Shown: piece after piece, positions 20,280 through 30,253 of the stretch
Layout: every line of letters starts with the position of its first letter
How positions within the stretch are numbered: the first letter of the stretch is position 1
Assembly: GCA_016705365.1 (NCBI GenBank)
Contig: JADIYI010000008.1
Span: 1,302,001 to 1,366,000 of the forward strand
Direction of reading: 5' to 3'
Source: Gammaproteobacteria bacterium
GTDB lineage: Bacteria; Pseudomonadota; Gammaproteobacteria; Pseudomonadales; UBA5518
Length of the DNA: 64,000 nt
Notes under the pieces: generated by a model
Seen by the model: only the letters and a program-made list of their open reading frames with translations
Told to the model about the DNA's origin: nothing
Databases searched by the model: none
Program-made: the position numbers and the translations under genes

Positions 20280-20735
20280 ATGTTTCGTGGTGTGCAACAT
20301 CTCAGTATCGATGCCAAGGGCCGTATGGCGCTGCCTGCGCGTCAGCGTGACCGCTTGCAGACGCTGTGCGCGGGGCAGCTGATTGCCACTATCGATACCC
20401 AGAGCCGTTGCCTGCTGCTCTACCCGTTGCCGACCTGGGAAGAACTGGAGAGCCAGATCCAGCAATTACCCACGTTGAACCCTGCCGTGCGTCGCTTTCA
20501 GCGCTTGCTGATCGGATACGCGAGCGATCTGGAATGCGATGCCAGTGGGCGCGTGCTGGTGCCACCGGCTTTGCGCGAGTACGCCGGCCTGGACAAGAAG
20601 GCGGTGCTGGTCGGACAGGGCAACAAGATGGAGTTGTGGGACGAGGACACATGGCTCGCGGAGCGCGACAAGTGGCTGCAGTCGTCCATCGAGGAAGGTG
20701 CGGTTCCAGAAGAAATGTTGCGGCTGTCCCTGTAA
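20280..20735 (+). CDS. mraZ: MraZ, transcriptional repressor of the dcw cluster
   Basis: A 151-residue protein with two AbrB-like swapped-hairpin DNA-binding halves (SIDAKGRMALPAR near residue 9 and CDASGRVLVPPALREYA near residue 85). It forms a ring that binds the direct repeats upstream of its own gene. First gene of the division and cell-wall cluster, as usual. Confidence 0.97.
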   Translation: MFRGVQHLSIDAKGRMALPARQRDRLQTLCAGQLIATIDTQSRCLLLYPLPTWEELESQIQQLPTLNPAVRRFQRLLIGYASDLECDASGRVLVPPALREYAGLDKKAVLVGQGNKMELWDEDTWLAERDKWLQSSIEEGAVPEEMLRLSL

Positions 20736-20770
20736 CGGGACCAGGCATGCTCCAGGGCGGGTTTGGCCAG

Positions 20771-21700
20771 ATGCACACACCGGTAATGCTGCAGGAGGCC
20801 GTGGATTTCCTCGTGACCAACAGCACAGGCAAATACGTCGACGCCACATTCGGGCGCGGTGGTCATACCGGCGCAATCCTGGAGCGGCTGGCCGCGCAAG
20901 GACGTCTGCTGGCGATAGACAGGGATCCCCAGGCAATTGCCTGGGGCAGCAGCAGGTTTGCGCACGAACCGCGATTGAGTCTGGAGCAGGCATCGTTCGC
21001 GGACCTGGGCATGCTGCTCGAGCGTCATGGCCTCGCGGAAGGTGTCGATGGGGTGCTGCTCGATCTCGGGGTTTCGTCGCCGCAACTCGACGATGCCGGG
21101 AGAGGATTCAGCTTCATGCAGGACGGTCCGCTCGATATGCGCATGGATCCGGGGCATGGCTTCAGCGCCGCGCAGTGGCTGGCGCGCGCGCGGGCCGAGG
21201 AGATCGAAAAGGTGCTGCGTGAATACGGAGAGGAGCGTTTTGCCCGGCGCATGGCCGCCGCGATCGTACGCGAGCGGGCAGTCGCGCCGATCAGCACTAC
21301 CGCGCGCCTGGCGGAAATCCTCACCCAGGCCAACCCGGCGTGGGAAAAAGGCAAGCATCCCGCGACGCGCGGCTTTCAGGCTATCCGGATTTTCATCAAC
21401 GGCGAGCTCGAGGCGCTGGCCAGTGCGCTGCAGCAAGCCATGCTTGCCCTCGCCACCGGCGGGCGCCTGGTGGTGATCAGCTTTCATTCGCTCGAGGATC
21501 GAATCGTGAAGCGCTTCATGCGCGACAACTCCCGTGCCGCCGGTTACGTCGGCCTGCCTGGATCGATGCAACCGCAATTGCGGCGCATCGGCAAGGCGCT
21601 GCGTGCCTCGGGCGAGGAAGTGCGCCACAACCCGCGCGCGCGCAGCGCGGTGTTGCGGGTTGCCGAGAAGCTGCAACCTCGGGTGCCCGCGCATGGCTGA
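20771..21700 (+). CDS. rsmH: RsmH (MraW), 16S rRNA N4-methyltransferase (C1402)
   Basis: A 309-residue SAM-dependent enzyme that methylates N4 of 16S C1402, the same nucleotide modified by RsmI upstream. Motifs: HTPVMLQEAV, DATFGRGGHTGAIL, LLDLGVSSPQLDD and FHSLEDRIVKRF. ATG 20771 gives the family N terminus; an in-frame-looking upstream ATG at 20747 would only add a few residues. It overlaps ftsL by 8 nt. Confidence 0.97.
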   Translation: MHTPVMLQEAVDFLVTNSTGKYVDATFGRGGHTGAILERLAAQGRLLAIDRDPQAIAWGSSRFAHEPRLSLEQASFADLGMLLERHGLAEGVDGVLLDLGVSSPQLDDAGRGFSFMQDGPLDMRMDPGHGFSAAQWLARARAEEIEKVLREYGEERFARRMAAAIVRERAVAPISTTARLAEILTQANPAWEKGKHPATRGFQAIRIFINGELEALASALQQAMLALATGGRLVVISFHSLEDRIVKRFMRDNSRAAGYVGLPGSMQPQLRRIGKALRASGEEVRHNPRARSAVLRVAEKLQPRVPAHG

Positions 21701-22007
21701 CAGGGAGCCGCCAGCGAGCGTGCCGCAGCGCTTTCCGGTGCCCGGGTGGGTGCTGGTGTCGGCGGTGCTGCTGGTGCTGGTCGTGATCTCCTCGTTCGGT
21801 GTGATCTACAGCGCGCACAAATCGCGGGAACTGTTCCGTGAGCTCGAGCAGGTGCGGCGTGCCGAAAACGAGATACAGATCGAGTGGCGCCAACTGCTGC
21901 TGGAACGCAGCACGCTTTCGGCGCATGCCCGCGTCGAGGCGATGGCGGGCAGCGAATTACAGATGGTCCCGGCAAGCGGGGAACTGCGGATACTGGTGCT
22001 CGAGTGA
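21693..22007 (+). CDS. ftsL: FtsL, cell division protein
   Basis: A 104-residue bitopic membrane protein: short cytoplasmic tail, one transmembrane helix (about residues 18-38) and a periplasmic leucine-zipper-like coil (about 45-85). FtsL forms the FtsQLB subcomplex that activates FtsWI. Sequence conservation is low in this family, but architecture, size and position between rsmH and ftsI are decisive. Confidence 0.92.
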   Translation: MADREPPASVPQRFPVPGWVLVSAVLLVLVVISSFGVIYSAHKSRELFRELEQVRRAENEIQIEWRQLLLERSTLSAHARVEAMAGSELQMVPASGELRILVLE

Positions 22008-23731
22008 AGCAACGATCAGAACAATCGATCAGCGAATGGCGCATGACATTTGTCGGTGCCTGCCTTGCGCTCCTGCTGGTATTGCTGGTGTGGCGGCTGG
22101 TGTCGCTGCAGGTGCTCGACACCGAGCGGGGCTACCGGTTTCTGCAGGGCCAGGGTGATGCACGTTCGTTGCGCGTGGAGCCGATTCCCGCGTATCGCGG
22201 CATCATTTCCGATCGTCATGGCGAGCCGCTGGCCGTCAGCACACCGGTTCAGACGTTGTGGGCAAATCCCAAGACACTGGTAGCCGAGGTCGAGGACTGG
22301 AAGCCGCTCGCGAGCGCGCTCGGGTTTGCGCCAGCCGAATTGCAGCGCCGCATCGCCAGTGTTGCGACGCGCGAGTTCGTTTATCTGCGCCGGCGCATGA
22401 AACCCGCGGATGCGGCGCGGGTGATGGCGTTGGGTGTGCCGGGCGTTTACGCGCGACGCGAATACCAGCGCTTCTATCCGGCAGCCGAGATGGCCGCTCA
22501 CGTCGTCGGCTTCACCAATGTCGATGACCGCGGGCAGGAGGGAATCGAGCTGGCATACGACGAGTGGCTTGCCGGTGTGCCGGGCTCGAAGCAGGTCATC
22601 AAGGATCTCTACGGTCACGTGATTCGTGATGTGCAGGAGATCAGCGCGGCGCATCCGGGGCGCGCGCTGGAATTGAGTATCGATCTGCGAATCCAGTATC
22701 TGGCCTACCGGGAGCTGAAACGTGCAATCCAGGATGCGGGGGCCGAATCGGGCACCATCGTGGTGCTCGATGCGCGCACTTCGGAAGTGCTCGCGATGGC
22801 CAACCAGCCCTCGTACAACCCGAATAACCGCGATACCGTGAGCGGATCCGCGCTGCGCAACCGCGCGATCACCGATCTGTTCGAGCCCGGTTCCACGGTC
22901 AAGCCGTTCACGATGATGGCGGCGCTGGAGAGCGGAAAATATCATCCCGATACGCTGATCGACACCACGCCCGGGTATATACGGGTAGGGCGCAAGACCT
23001 TCCGTGATCACCACAATCTCGGCCTGATACCCGCCACCACGATCATCACCAAGTCGAGCCAGGTCGGCATCACGAAGATTGCACTGTCACTGCCGCAGAA
23101 TGATATCCATGACGTGTTCGAGCGTGCCGGTTTTGGCCAGACGGTCGGGACCGGCTTCCCCGGCGAGAGCATCGGAATCCTGCCGAATTACCGCAAATGG
23201 AGCGACGTGGCGCGGGCGAATTTTGCATTCGGATACGGCTTGTCGGTAACGCCGCTGCAATTGGCGCGGGCCTATGCGGTGCTCGCCAACCGGGGCCAGG
23301 AACGTCGGGTCACCATGTTGCGTGCGGCGGAGTCCGTTGCCGGTCGGCAGTTGTACCGTCCCGAGCTGGTGGAGCAACTGGTGACGATGATGGAGACAGT
23401 GACGCAGACCGGCGGCACGGCCGTGCGCGCCGCGATTCCCGGTTATACCGTGGCCGGGAAAACCGGTACCGTGCATCGCCTGGGAGAGCACGGGTACGAG
23501 GCCAACCGCTATACCTCGCTGTTTGCCGGTTTCGCACCGGCGCTCGATCCGCGGGTGGTGTGCGTGGTGATCGTTACCGATCCGCGCGGCGGCGTGTATT
23601 ACGGGGGAGCCATTGCCGCCCCGGTTTTCTCCGCGGTGGTGCGCGGCGCCCTGCGCCTGCTGAACGTCGCCCCCGACAATCTGCCGGAAACCCGGGTTGC
23701 AGACCGTAACCGGGCGAGGGCGCCCGCATGA
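22004..23731 (+). CDS. ftsI: FtsI (PBP3), septal peptidoglycan transpeptidase
   Basis: A 575-residue class B penicillin-binding protein with one N-terminal membrane helix (about 18-38) and a C-terminal transpeptidase domain. Catalytic motifs: Ser297-Thr-Val-Lys300, and Lys486-Thr-Gly-Thr. The second motif reads Ser351-Ser-Gln353 where FtsI normally has Ser-Ser-Asn. It cross-links septal peptidoglycan with its partner FtsW. The GTG start overlaps the ftsL stop (GTGA), and the end overlaps murE by 4 nt. Confidence 0.96.
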   Translation: MKQRSEQSISEWRMTFVGACLALLLVLLVWRLVSLQVLDTERGYRFLQGQGDARSLRVEPIPAYRGIISDRHGEPLAVSTPVQTLWANPKTLVAEVEDWKPLASALGFAPAELQRRIASVATREFVYLRRRMKPADAARVMALGVPGVYARREYQRFYPAAEMAAHVVGFTNVDDRGQEGIELAYDEWLAGVPGSKQVIKDLYGHVIRDVQEISAAHPGRALELSIDLRIQYLAYRELKRAIQDAGAESGTIVVLDARTSEVLAMANQPSYNPNNRDTVSGSALRNRAITDLFEPGSTVKPFTMMAALESGKYHPDTLIDTTPGYIRVGRKTFRDHHNLGLIPATTIITKSSQVGITKIALSLPQNDIHDVFERAGFGQTVGTGFPGESIGILPNYRKWSDVARANFAFGYGLSVTPLQLARAYAVLANRGQERRVTMLRAAESVAGRQLYRPELVEQLVTMMETVTQTGGTAVRAAIPGYTVAGKTGTVHRLGEHGYEANRYTSLFAGFAPALDPRVVCVVIVTDPRGGVYYGGAIAAPVFSAVVRGALRLLNVAPDNLPETRVADRNRARAPA

Positions 23732-25221
23732 ACGGCAGCCAGTCATTTGCAGCACGTATCCGCGCGCTCTCCGAGCTGCTGCCCGAGCTGGCGGGCCATC
23801 ATCAAGGCGCGCTGCGGATCAGCGGAATGTGCATGGACAGCCGTGCGGTGCAGCCGGGCGATGCCTTTGTCGCGCTGAAGGGCTCGCGCCACAACGGCGA
23901 CGAATTCATCGCCGAAGCCGCTCGCAGAGGCGCAGTGGTGGCGCTGGTCGAAGCGCCGGCTCGCGGGGACAGCGTGCCGCTCGAGGTGGTGCCGGTTGCT
24001 GCGCTCGGCGAGCGGGCAGGCGCTCTCGCAGCCCGATTTTTTGGCGATCCCTCGTCCCGACAGCGGGTGATCGGCGTAACCGGTACCAACGGCAAGACCA
24101 CTTGCACCCAGTTGCTGGCGCAAGCCTTTGGCTTGCTCGACAGGCGGTGTGGCGTGATTGGCACCCTGGGCTGGGGATTTCCCGGGAATTTGGCCGATAC
24201 CGGTCATACCACACCCGACCCGGTCACGATGCAGCGTGCGCTGGCTTCGCTCGGCGAACAGGGAGCGAACCTGGTCGCGGTGGAAATGTCCTCGCACGCG
24301 CTGAAGCAGGGACGCACGCGCAGCGTGCATATCGACACCGCGGTTTTCACCAACCTGACCCACGACCACCTCGATTACCACGGCACGCTGGAAGACTACG
24401 GCGCGAGCAAGAAGTTGCTGTTCGAGACGCCGGGGCTGCGCTTTGCGGTGGTCAATGCGGATGACGCATTCGGCGCGACGATCCTGGCCGGTACGGCGGC
24501 GGGGACAAAAGTCATCAGCTATGGCCTGACAGAGAGCTCCGCGCAGGTGCGCGCCAGCGCGGCCAGTTACAGCGTCGATGGTCTGCGCGCGTGGGTCGAG
24601 ACCCCGTGGGGAAGCGGCGAATTGCGGGCGCCACTGATGGGTCGGTTCAACCTGAGCAATGCGCTCGCGGTGTTGAGCGTGCTCGGCCTGCATGAGGTCG
24701 CGCTGGCAGATGCCCTTGCCATCTTCCCTCGTCTGCGGGCGGTGCCCGGGCGCATGGAACGAATCGGAGTACACGCGAGCCCGCTGGCAATCGTCGATTA
24801 CGCGCACACACCGGATGCGCTCGAGCACACGCTGCGCGCCTTGCGCGAGCATTGCAGCGGACGCCTGTGGTGTGTCTTCGGATGCGGCGGCGACCGTGAC
24901 CGCACCAAGCGTCCGCTGATGGGAAGAATCGCGTGGGAGCATGCCGACGAGCTGGTGATCACCAGCGACAATCCGCGCAGCGAATCCGCGGCCGCGATCA
25001 TCGACGAGATCTGTACCGGTGTGCCCGGTGACGGCGCACGCCGCGAACCGGACCGTGCGCAGGCGATTCGTCTGGCGCTTGGCGCCGCAGGACCCGGCGA
25101 TTGCGTGCTGATCGCCGGCAAGGGGCACGAGAATTACCAGGAAACCAACGGTGTTCGGGTGCCGTTCAGCGACGCGGATACCGTGCGTCGCCTGTTCGCC
25201 GAAGCGGGTGCAGGCTCGTGA
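23728..25221 (+). CDS. murE: MurE, UDP-MurNAc-L-Ala-D-Glu:meso-DAP ligase
   Basis: A 497-residue Mur ligase with ATP-binding GTNGKTTC near residue 115 and the substrate-specifying DNPR motif (Asp414-Arg417), which indicates meso-diaminopimelate rather than lysine as the added amino acid. Catalyses the third amino-acid addition to the peptidoglycan precursor in the cytoplasm. Coupled to ftsI (ATGA) and murF (TGATG). Confidence 0.97.
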   Translation: MNGSQSFAARIRALSELLPELAGHHQGALRISGMCMDSRAVQPGDAFVALKGSRHNGDEFIAEAARRGAVVALVEAPARGDSVPLEVVPVAALGERAGALAARFFGDPSSRQRVIGVTGTNGKTTCTQLLAQAFGLLDRRCGVIGTLGWGFPGNLADTGHTTPDPVTMQRALASLGEQGANLVAVEMSSHALKQGRTRSVHIDTAVFTNLTHDHLDYHGTLEDYGASKKLLFETPGLRFAVVNADDAFGATILAGTAAGTKVISYGLTESSAQVRASAASYSVDGLRAWVETPWGSGELRAPLMGRFNLSNALAVLSVLGLHEVALADALAIFPRLRAVPGRMERIGVHASPLAIVDYAHTPDALEHTLRALREHCSGRLWCVFGCGGDRDRTKRPLMGRIAWEHADELVITSDNPRSESAAAIIDEICTGVPGDGARREPDRAQAIRLALGAAGPGDCVLIAGKGHENYQETNGVRVPFSDADTVRRLFAEAGAGS

Positions 25222-26600
25222 TGCGCAATCTGGGCCTGGCCGAAGTCGCACGTTTTCTCGGCGTCGCGCAGCCCGCACGTGACGTTGCGTTCAATGGCGT
25301 GAGTACCGACAGCCGCTCGATCACCGCCGGGCAGTTGTTTGTCGCGCTGTCGGGCGAGCGCTTCGATGGCCATGCCTTTGCCGGCGAGGCGGAGCGGCGC
25401 GGCGCCGCTGCCCTGCTGGGCGAGCATGAAACCGATACGCAACTGCCTTGTCTGCAGGCTCCAGACACTCGCCTGGCGCTTGGCCAGATCGCGCGCCTGA
25501 ACCGGCAACTGTTCCACGGCACGGTGATCGCGCTGACGGGCAGCGCGGGCAAGACCACGACCAAGGAGATGATCGCGGCAATCCTCGGACGCGGCGCCAG
25601 CGTCCTCGCCACCCGCGGAAACCTCAATAACGAGATCGGCGTGCCGCTGACGCTGTTGGGTTTGACTCCTGCAATACGCTACGCGGTGATCGAGATGGGC
25701 GCCGCGCGCCCGGGCGATATCCGGTATCTGGCGGGATTGGCCGAACCCGATGTGGCGCTGCTGACCAATGCCCTGCCGGCACATCTCGAAGGCTTCGGCA
25801 GCATCGAGGCGGTTGCCGAGACCAAGGGCGAGATCTACGACGCGCTGGCGCCGGCGGGAACGGCAGTGCTGAACATCGACGATCGGTTTGCCGACCGCTG
25901 GTTGACACGCATCGGCTCGCGCCGGGTGGTGCGGGTCAGCGCGCGCGGCCTGGCCGGCGCCGATGTGCGCGCCAGCGATGTGCGGATCGTGGACGGTTGT
26001 GCGCAACTGTCGCTGGAGATGCCCGGCGGGCAGATCAGCGTCCGTTTGCAGGTGCCGGGTGTGCAGCAGGTTGCCAATGCGGTGGCGGCAGCGGGAGTCG
26101 CGTGCGCACTTGGCATCGCGACCAAGCTGGTCAAGGAGGGGCTCGAGTCGTTGTGCCCGGTCGCGGGCCGCATGGAGCGGCTGAAATCCCGCAGCGGTTG
26201 CCTGCTCATCAACGACACCTATAACGCCAATCCCGGATCGATGCGCGCGGCAATCGAAACGCTTGCAACCTTTGCCGGTACGCGGGTGCTGGTCATGGGC
26301 CACATGGCGGAGCTTGGTGCCGGTGCCGAGCGCCTGCATTACGAAGCAGGGGTCTGCGCGCGCGAGCACGCGATCGAACACTTGCTGGTGACCGGAGCGC
26401 ATGCCGGTGCGGTGGCCGAGGGTTACGGCGCTGCCGCGCGCGTGTTTGCCGCGCGCGATGCACTGGCGCTCGCCTGCGCGCAGTTCGATCGCCCGGGTGT
26501 GGTGATGCTGGTCAAGGGTTCACGTTCGGCGGGAATGGAAGCCGTGGTCGAAGCGCTGCTCGGCAGCACTGCCCCGAACACGCCGGCGAGGGTCCACTGA
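25221..26600 (+). CDS. murF: MurF, UDP-MurNAc-tripeptide:D-Ala-D-Ala ligase
   Basis: A 459-residue Mur ligase that adds D-Ala-D-Ala to complete the pentapeptide. The ATP loop reads [12 protein letters not shown], and [20 protein letters not shown] in the C-terminal half is typical of MurF. A GTG one codon upstream is an alternative start. Tight TGATG junctions with murE and mraY. Confidence 0.97.
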   Translation: MRNLGLAEVARFLGVAQPARDVAFNGVSTDSRSITAGQLFVALSGERFDGHAFAGEAERRGAAALLGEHETDTQLPCLQAPDTRLALGQIARLNRQLFHGTVIALTGSAGKTTTKEMIAAILGRGASVLATRGNLNNEIGVPLTLLGLTPAIRYAVIEMGAARPGDIRYLAGLAEPDVALLTNALPAHLEGFGSIEAVAETKGEIYDALAPAGTAVLNIDDRFADRWLTRIGSRRVVRVSARGLAGADVRASDVRIVDGCAQLSLEMPGGQISVRLQVPGVQQVANAVAAAGVACALGIATKLVKEGLESLCPVAGRMERLKSRSGCLLINDTYNANPGSMRAAIETLATFAGTRVLVMGHMAELGAGAERLHYEAGVCAREHAIEHLLVTGAHAGAVAEGYGAAARVFAARDALALACAQFDRPGVVMLVKGSRSAGMEAVVEALLGSTAPNTPARVH

Positions 26601-27682
26601 TGCTGCTTCTGCTTGCTGACTGGCTGAGTGGATACCTGAGCGTCTTCAAGGTGTTTCAGTACCTCACCTTCCGCGGCATCCTCGGGGTGCTGACCGCACT
26701 CGCGATCACCCTGCTGGTGGGGCCCGCGATGATCCGCAAGCTGAACCAGTACCAGATCGGACAGTCGGTGCGCAGCGATGGTCCGCAGTCGCATCTGGGG
26801 AAAGCAGGCACCCCGACGATGGGTGGCGCCTTGATCCTCGTCGGCATCATCGCAAGCACCCTGCTGTGGGGCGATCTCGGCAATCGCTATGTGTGGCTGG
26901 TGGTGATCGTGACAGCGGCATTCGGTGCCGTCGGATGGGTGGATGACTATCGCAAGGTGGTGGAAAAGGATTCGCGCGGATTGCCGGCGCGCTGGAAATA
27001 TTTTTGGCAATCCGTGGCCGGGCTGGGTGCCGCCGTCTATCTGTATGCGACCGCTTCCGCGCCGTCTGAAACAGCGCTGATCGTGCCGTTTTTCAAAAAC
27101 GTCAGCCTCTCCCTGGGGCCCGCGTACCTGCTCCTGACCTATTTCGTGGTAGTCGGCTCGAGCAATGCGGTAAATCTCACTGACGGCCTCGACGGGTTGG
27201 CTATCATGCCGAGCGTGATGATCGCCGGTGCGCTGGCGGTGATCGCCTATCTTGCCGGGCACGCCGAGTTTGCCACCTATCTGCATATTCCGCACATTCC
27301 CGGAGCCGGAGAGCTGGTCGTTTTCTGTGGTGCGCTCGCGGGGGCCGGGCTTGGCTTCCTTTGGTTCAACACCTACCCGGCGATGGTGTTCATGGGCGAT
27401 GTGGGGGCGCTGGCGCTGGGAGCGGCGCTCGGGCTCATTGCGGTGATCGTACGCCACGAAATCGTGTTTTTCATCATGAGCGGAATCTTCGTGATGGAGA
27501 CGCTGTCGGTCATCCTCCAGGTCGCGTCGTTCAAGGCTACCGGCAGGCGCATTTTCCGCATGGCGCCGATACACCACCATTTCGAACTCAAGGGCTGGCC
27601 CGAGCCGCGCGTGATCGTGCGCTTCTGGATCATCACCGTGATGCTGGTCCTGTTCGGACTGGCGACATTGAAGCTGCGCTGA
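26600..27682 (+). CDS. mraY: MraY, phospho-MurNAc-pentapeptide transferase
   Basis: A 360-residue integral membrane enzyme with about ten transmembrane helices. It transfers phospho-MurNAc-pentapeptide to undecaprenyl phosphate, making lipid I. Signature segments: [28 protein letters not shown] (the DD catalytic pair), [15 protein letters not shown] and [15 protein letters not shown]. Confidence 0.97.
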   Translation: MLLLLADWLSGYLSVFKVFQYLTFRGILGVLTALAITLLVGPAMIRKLNQYQIGQSVRSDGPQSHLGKAGTPTMGGALILVGIIASTLLWGDLGNRYVWLVVIVTAAFGAVGWVDDYRKVVEKDSRGLPARWKYFWQSVAGLGAAVYLYATASAPSETALIVPFFKNVSLSLGPAYLLLTYFVVVGSSNAVNLTDGLDGLAIMPSVMIAGALAVIAYLAGHAEFATYLHIPHIPGAGELVVFCGALAGAGLGFLWFNTYPAMVFMGDVGALALGAALGLIAVIVRHEIVFFIMSGIFVMETLSVILQVASFKATGRRIFRMAPIHHHFELKGWPEPRVIVRFWIITVMLVLFGLATLKLR

Positions 27683-27710
27683 GCGGGGCAACAGGGTGCA
27701 GGCAATTGCA

Positions 27711-29090
27711 ATGAAAGACAGGGCGACGGACAAGCGACGGATCGTACTTGGCATGGGTACCACCGGCTTGTCGTGCGCGCGCCATCTTGCCCGCAAAGGC
27801 ATGTCGTTCAGCGTGATGGACAGCCGCGCCGAGCCGCCGCAGGCGGCGGAATTCCGCCGCGAGTTTCCCGCTGTCGAGTTGCACTGCGGTGCCTTCGATG
27901 GCGCGCTCCTGTGCGCGGCGCAGGAGATCATTCTCAGCCCGGGCGTGGATCCGCAACTCCCGGAGTTGCGGCGGGCCGAGGCTGCGGGCGCGTACCTTTA
28001 CGGTGATGTCGAGCTGTTTTTCCGCGACGCGCGGGCGCCGATCGTCGCGATTACCGGCACCAACGCCAAGAGCACGGTCACCACGCTGGTCTGGAAGATG
28101 GCCGAGGCCGCGGGCGTGAAAGTGGCCTGCGGTGGCAATCTCGGGACGCCGGCGCTCGAACTGCTCGCGCCGGGGATCGAGCTCTATGTGCTGGAGCTGT
28201 CGAGCTTCCAGCTGGAAATCGTGCACGAATTCCGCGCCGACGTGGCGTGCATCCTGAATCTCGCACCCGATCATCTCGATCGTTACCCCGATATGGGGGC
28301 TTATCACCGGGCCAAGCAGCGCGTGTATCGGGGTGCGCGTTGCACGGTGTTCAACCGCGATGATGCGCTGACCATCCCGCCGGCTCCGCGCAGCATCGAG
28401 GCGCTCGGCTTCGGCTTGTCGGTACCCGCGCAAGGCCAGTTCGGGGTGCGCGAGACACCGGCCGGCGAGTATCTCGCGCGCGGCGAACAGACCTTGCTCG
28501 GCGTCAGCGAACTCGGCATGCCGGGGCGTCACAACGTGGCCAACGCACTCGCGGCGATGGCCATCGCGACCGCCTCGGGAGTGACTCTCGAGGCACAGAT
28601 CGAAGTGCTCCGAAGCTATCGCGGGTTGGCGCATCGCTGTCAGCACATCCGCTCCCTGGATGCGGTCGACTACTACGACGACTCGAAGGGTACCAACGCT
28701 GCGGCGGCGCTCGCGGCGCTGCGCGGCCTTGGTGCCGGCCGCGCTGGCAAGACGGTGCTGATTGCCGGTGGCATAGCCAAGGAAAGCGATTTCTCGGCTC
28801 TGGCGCAAGAGCTCGCAAGCAGCGCGCGCGCGGTGATCCTGATCGGCAGGGATGCGCCATTGCTCGCGGAGGCGTTTGGCGCGGCGGTGCCTTTGTTGCA
28901 GGCTGCCGATATGGTCACGGCGGTGGAGCTGGCGCGTGCCGCGGCGCGCGCGGGGGACATCGTGTTGTTGTCTCCGGCATGCGCGAGTTTCGACATGTTC
29001 CGCGATTACGCGGAGCGCGGTGAGGTGTTTGCGCGCGCCGTGCGCGCCCTCGACGGCGAGGGGGGGGCGCTGAGATGCAGGCCGCGATGA
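27711..29090 (+). CDS. murD: MurD, UDP-MurNAc-L-Ala:D-Glu ligase
   Basis: A 459-residue Mur ligase that adds D-glutamate. The N-terminal Rossmann-like domain starts RRIVLGMGTTGLSCARHL. The ATP loop is ITGTNAKSTVTTL (GTNAKS instead of GTNGKS), followed by YDDSKGTNAAAALAAL. An in-frame GTG at 27696 is an alternative start; neither has a strong ribosome-binding site. Overlaps ftsW by 16 nt. Confidence 0.95.
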   Translation: MKDRATDKRRIVLGMGTTGLSCARHLARKGMSFSVMDSRAEPPQAAEFRREFPAVELHCGAFDGALLCAAQEIILSPGVDPQLPELRRAEAAGAYLYGDVELFFRDARAPIVAITGTNAKSTVTTLVWKMAEAAGVKVACGGNLGTPALELLAPGIELYVLELSSFQLEIVHEFRADVACILNLAPDHLDRYPDMGAYHRAKQRVYRGARCTVFNRDDALTIPPAPRSIEALGFGLSVPAQGQFGVRETPAGEYLARGEQTLLGVSELGMPGRHNVANALAAMAIATASGVTLEAQIEVLRSYRGLAHRCQHIRSLDAVDYYDDSKGTNAAAALAALRGLGAGRAGKTVLIAGGIAKESDFSALAQELASSARAVILIGRDAPLLAEAFGAAVPLLQAADMVTAVELARAAARAGDIVLLSPACASFDMFRDYAERGEVFARAVRALDGEGGALRCRPR

Positions 29091-30253
29091 TTGTTCCCGG
29101 CAGCGCCGATTGGCGCCTGAAATACGACCAGACCCTGCTCGGCCTGCTGGTGGTGCTGTCCGCCGCCGGATTCGTGATGATGGGTTCTGCGTCGATGGAC
29201 TACGCCTCGGAACAATTCGCCAATCCGTTCTTCCATATTTACCGGCACGGACTTTACCTGCTGCTCGGTTCGCTCACGCTCGCGCTGACCCTGATCATAC
29301 CGGTGCGGGTGTGGGAGGCCGCTGGGCCGGCGCTGCTGATCGCCGGGGTGGTGGTGCTGGCTTTGGTGCTGGTGCCGGGAGTAGGGCGGAAGGTCAACGG
29401 CGCGACGCGCTGGATCGCGCTGGGTCCGCTGAATCTGCAGCCATCCGAGCTGATGAAGCTGTTTTTCATCGTGTACCTGGCCGGCTACATGACGCGCCGG
29501 GGCAAGGAGCTGCGTGGCAGCTGGTCGGGAATGCTCAAACCGCTTGGCGTGCTGATCCTGGTGATGGCCCTGCTGCTGCTGGAACCCGATTTTGGCGCGG
29601 CAGTGGTGATTGCCGGCGCCGCGATGGGCATGCTGTTCATCGGTGGTGCGCGCCTTCTCTATTTCCTGCTGATGGTCGGTGTCGGCCTGGTGGGCGTTGC
29701 GGCGCTCGCAGTATTTTCGCCGTATCGCTGGCAGCGCCTGGTCACCTTTCTCGACCCCTGGTCGGATCAGTTCGCCAGCGGCTACCAACTCACCCAGGCG
29801 CTGATAGCGTTTGGACGTGGCGAGCTGTTCGGCGTGGGCCTCGGCAACAGCGTGCAGAAACTGTTCTACCTGCCCGAAGCGCATACCGATTTCGTGTTCG
29901 CGATCATTGCCGAGGAGCTTGGCCTGGTAGGCGGCATGGCCTTCCTCGCGCTGTTCAGCGCCCTGATTGCCCGGATCCTGTGGATCGGTCGCGATGCCGC
30001 CAGGCGCCAGCAGAATTTTTCCGCCTACATTTGCTGTGGAGTGGCGCTGCTGCTCGCCGCACAGGTGTTTATCAACATCGGCGTGAACGCGGGTCTGTTG
30101 CCGACAAAAGGGCTGACACTGCCGTTCCTGAGTTATGGCGGCAGCAGCATGCTGGTGCTGTTCGCGATGATGGGATTGATCTTGCGCATCGAATACGAAC
30201 TGCGCGTCGCGCCGGGAACCGCATTGGCGGCCTGGAGGCTGCGCAATGGTTGA
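29075..30253 (+). CDS. ftsW: FtsW, septal peptidoglycan glycosyltransferase (SEDS family)
   Basis: A 392-residue SEDS protein with about ten transmembrane helices. It polymerises lipid II into septal glycan strands in complex with FtsI. Conserved features include RWIALGPLNLQPSELMKL, YQLTQALIAFGRGELFGVGLG, PEAHTDFVFAIIAEELGL and LPFLSYGGSS. Length and position in the cluster are normal. Confidence 0.97.
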   Translation: MQAAMIVPGSADWRLKYDQTLLGLLVVLSAAGFVMMGSASMDYASEQFANPFFHIYRHGLYLLLGSLTLALTLIIPVRVWEAAGPALLIAGVVVLALVLVPGVGRKVNGATRWIALGPLNLQPSELMKLFFIVYLAGYMTRRGKELRGSWSGMLKPLGVLILVMALLLLEPDFGAAVVIAGAAMGMLFIGGARLLYFLLMVGVGLVGVAALAVFSPYRWQRLVTFLDPWSDQFASGYQLTQALIAFGRGELFGVGLGNSVQKLFYLPEAHTDFVFAIIAEELGLVGGMAFLALFSALIARILWIGRDAARRQQNFSAYICCGVALLLAAQVFINIGVNAGLLPTKGLTLPFLSYGGSSMLVLFAMMGLILRIEYELRVAPGTALAAWRLRNG

